A DNA stretch of 64,000 nucleotides from an uncultured Coriobacteriaceae bacterium (lineage in GTDB: Bacteria > Actinomycetota > Coriobacteriia > Coriobacteriales > Coriobacteriaceae). Location: assembly GCA_944320725.1 (NCBI GenBank), contig CALUIM010000009.1, forward strand, positions 95,833 to 159,832, read 5' to 3'. A program made the position numbers and the translations under genes. Below are positions 62,410 to 64,000 of the stretch, piece by piece. Positions within the stretch are counted from its first letter, which is position 1. Each line of letters opens with the position of its first letter. Under the pieces are notes generated by a model that saw only the letters and a program-made list of their open reading frames with translations, searched no databases and was not told the DNA's origin.

Positions 62410-62970
62410 ATAGCTAAGCACGATACCACGCGTATCAACGACGAGATCACCGCTTCGAGGTGCCGTCTCATCGGGGTCGACGGTTCCCAGTTGGGCCTGT
62501 TCGATATCCGTGATGCCCAGCGCGTCGCAGACGACCAGGGCCTCGACCTCGTCGAGATCGCTCCGAACGCCGATCCGCCGGTTTGCCGTGTCATGGACTA
62601 TGGCAAGTATAAGTACCAGCAGGCCATGAAGGCGAAGCAGGCTCGTAAGAACCAGTCGAAGGTCGAAGTTAAGGAAATGAAGTTCCGACCGAAGATCGAC
62701 GTTGGTGACTACGAGACCAAGAAGGGCCATGTGCTCCGCTTCCTCAAGAAGGGTGCACGCGTCAAGATCACCATCATGTTCCGTGGTCGTGAGATGGCCC
62801 ATCCCGAGCAGGGCCTGAACGTGCTTGAGCGTCTTGCAGAGGATCTCAAGCCGTATGCAACGGTCGAGTCGCAGCCCAAGCTCGAAGGCCGCAACATGCT
62901 GATGCTCCTCGCCCCCATCAAGGGCGCTTTCGATGAGAAAGCTGCCGCGGGCGATGGCAAGAAGAAGTAA
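62410..62970 (+). CDS. infC: Translation initiation factor IF-3, AUA start
   Basis: Predicted 186 residues. N-domain [22 protein letters not shown] and [24 protein letters not shown]-domain [19 protein letters not shown] and [18 protein letters not shown] are unmistakable IF3. The start is taken as ATA at 62410: GGGAGGT lies exactly 7 bases upstream and [12 protein letters not shown] follows. No ATG/GTG sits in frame near the ribosome site (an in-frame TTG at 62392 overlaps it). Non-canonical starts in infC are known to permit autoregulation, since IF3 itself rejects such codons. Confidence 0.92.
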   Translation: MAKHDTTRINDEITASRCRLIGVDGSQLGLFDIRDAQRVADDQGLDLVEIAPNADPPVCRVMDYGKYKYQQAMKAKQARKNQSKVEVKEMKFRPKIDVGDYETKKGHVLRFLKKGARVKITIMFRGREMAHPEQGLNVLERLAEDLKPYATVESQPKLEGRNMLMLLAPIKGAFDEKAAAGDGKKK

Positions 62971-62996
62971 GTACGACATCGATAAGGAGAAATTTC

Positions 62997-63188
62997 ATGC
63001 CTAAGATGAAATCCCACAGCGGTACCAAGAAGCGTTTCCGCGTTACCGGCTCCGGCAAGATCATGCGCGCCAAGGCGTACAAGAGCCACATCCTCACCAA
63101 GAAGACCACGAAGCGCAAGCGCGGCTTCCGCCAGGAGGAGACGGTTTCCTCCGCCGACCGCAAGACGGTCGTTTCCCGTCTCGCGTAA
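62997..63188 (+). CDS. rpmI: 50S ribosomal protein L35
   Basis: Predicted 63 residues, very basic; [20 protein letters not shown] and [10 protein letters not shown] are the L35 signature. 26 bases after infC, with AAGGAG upstream of ATG 62997. Confidence 0.95.
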   Translation: MPKMKSHSGTKKRFRVTGSGKIMRAKAYKSHILTKKTTKRKRGFRQEETVSSADRKTVVSRLA

Positions 63189-63237
63189 GGTCCGTTTCCA
63201 TTCCCTGTAGTTTTCACCGATTAGGAGTTGATTCGAT

Positions 63238-63597
63238 ATGGCACGTGTGAAGCGCGCTCTCAACGCTCGTAAGCACCACCGCACCATCATGAAGCAGGCC
63301 AAGGGTTACTATGGCGCTGCCTCTCGTACGTACAAGCACGCCAAGGAGCAGGTGCAGCACTCGCTCCAGTACCAGTATCGTGATCGTCGCAACAAGAAGC
63401 GCGACATCCGTCGTCTCTGGATCACCCGCATCAACGCTGCCGCTCGTATGAACGACATCTCGTACTCCCAGTTCATGCACGGCCTCAAGCTCGCCGGTAT
63501 CGAGCTCGACCGCAAGGTGCTCTCCCAGATGGCCTATGAGGACATCGAGAGCTTCAACGAGCTCGCTGCCATCGCCAAGAAGGCGCTCGAGGCGTAA
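63238..63597 (+). CDS. rplT: 50S ribosomal protein L20
   Basis: Predicted 119 residues. [45 protein letters not shown] and [16 protein letters not shown] are characteristic L20 segments. Follows rpmI in the universal infC-rpmI-rplT order. Ribosome site TTAGGAG. L20 is the known autogenous repressor of this operon in other bacteria. Confidence 0.95.
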   Translation: MARVKRALNARKHHRTIMKQAKGYYGAASRTYKHAKEQVQHSLQYQYRDRRNKKRDIRRLWITRINAAARMNDISYSQFMHGLKLAGIELDRKVLSQMAYEDIESFNELAAIAKKALEA

Positions 63598-63620
63598 AAG
63601 CACACGCGATACGCATTTGA

Positions 63621-63656
63621 AAGAAACGGGATGTCGTACGGCATCCCGTTTCTTGC
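63621..63656 (+). terminator. Intrinsic terminator after rplT
   Basis: 13-bp stem AAGAAACGGGATG with CATCCCGTTTCTT, 8-base loop; the 3' arm itself ends in a T-rich stretch. Confidence 0.85.
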
Positions 63657-64000
63657 ATATATATAGTTTGTTGATATGCGACCTTGATGCCTGGTGTGAG
63701 CGGGGGAGCGGTCAGATCGATGCTCTATATAGAGAGATAGCGTGACGATGCTGGCTTCAACCAAATGTGAAGGAATCGTGAACATCCCGGACGCCCTTGC
63801 GCGGGCGGGCCGGGGCTGGCAATATATCTCCTTGCCGCGCGGCCCGGTGCGAACCGGACGGACCGCGGCGGGTACCTTGAGAACCGGATATCGCGGACCG
63901 ATGGACGGCCCCGGAGGGGCGCGTCCACGGTGACGGACAGACACCATTCTCGAAAGATGTCGGAGGAAGAGGTTCACACGAACCCCGTCCTCCCAGGCTA
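63657..64000 (+). other. Probable rRNA-operon leader with boxB/boxA-like elements
   Basis: No gene is visible. A long G/C hairpin (63834-63868: GCCGCG with CGCGGC enclosing CCGGT/ACCGG) is followed by CTTGAGAACCGGATA (from ~63876), which closely resembles the boxA-like TTGAGAACT...ATA motif of actinobacterial rRNA leaders and spacers. A second hairpin (63903-63927, GGAC...GTCC with CCCC/GGGG) follows. CTCTATATAGAG near 63723-63734 might hold a -10 element. The rRNA gene itself would start beyond the window. Confidence 0.45.

Noticed and set aside
63700..64000. T-box riboswitch or RNase P RNA
   Set aside because: The T-box AGGGTGGNACCGCG sequence and RNase P conserved helices were not found; the boxA-like motif fits an rRNA leader better.

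Overview
The window is high-GC bacterial DNA, most likely from a gut member of the Coriobacteriia (Actinobacteria), with Collinsella or a close relative the best guess. This rests on the mix of genes rather than on a marker gene: a single-chain purL of about 1258 residues, a RecJ-RecQ type fusion, a lactate dehydrogenase/EtfBA electron-transfer set with a ferredoxin-EtfA, a monomeric [FeFe] hydrogenase, a fructose PTS operon, a lipoprotein serpin and an actinobacterial-style boxA near the right edge. No 16S sequence is present to settle it.

Positions 1-24600 form an accessory defence/stress-signalling island. It opens with a membrane TIR-domain receptor with a long extracytoplasmic repeat region, flanked by two paralogous FHA proteins that share an uncharacterised N-terminal region. 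Next come small membrane proteins carrying zinc ribbons, with a DsbA-like protein among them; one of the set is interrupted by an in-frame UGA exactly where the fourth zinc cysteine is expected. A five-gene operon follows (unknown protein, PIN-like protein, zinc-ribbon kinase, TerY-like VWA protein, PP2C phosphatase), matching the TerY-P kinase/phosphatase triad. Then come a decayed DUF4143 ATPase fragment, several toxin-antitoxin loci, a three-gene TerB-protein/ATPase/helicase system that matches Shango-type phage defence, and another PIN toxin-antitoxin pair.

Positions 24800-36900 are mainly energy and sugar metabolism: D-lactate/glycolate-type FAD dehydrogenase with EtfB and ferredoxin-EtfA, an AzlCD amino-acid exporter, a DeoR regulator with 1-phosphofructokinase and fructose PTS (behind phased 20-bp operator repeats), a structured non-coding stretch, an [FeFe] hydrogenase and an HD phosphohydrolase.

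Positions 37000-52000 hold a serpin, an ABC transporter pair, purL, a small membrane protein, homoserine dehydrogenase and a complete branched-chain amino-acid ABC transporter (livKHMGF order). Positions 52100-64000 are largely housekeeping: cutC, a double GNAT protein, recJ-recQ fusion, rel, a metallo-beta-lactamase-fold hydrolase, class II fructose-bisphosphate aldolase, tRNA-Leu(CAA), infC-rpmI-rplT with a non-canonical AUA start and a leader attenuator, and at the right edge what looks like an rRNA-operon leader.

Four long composite hairpins follow purL, hom, rel and fba. They share an inner core while their outer arms differ, and look like a repeated family of terminators. No CRISPR array, insertion sequence or integrase was seen.
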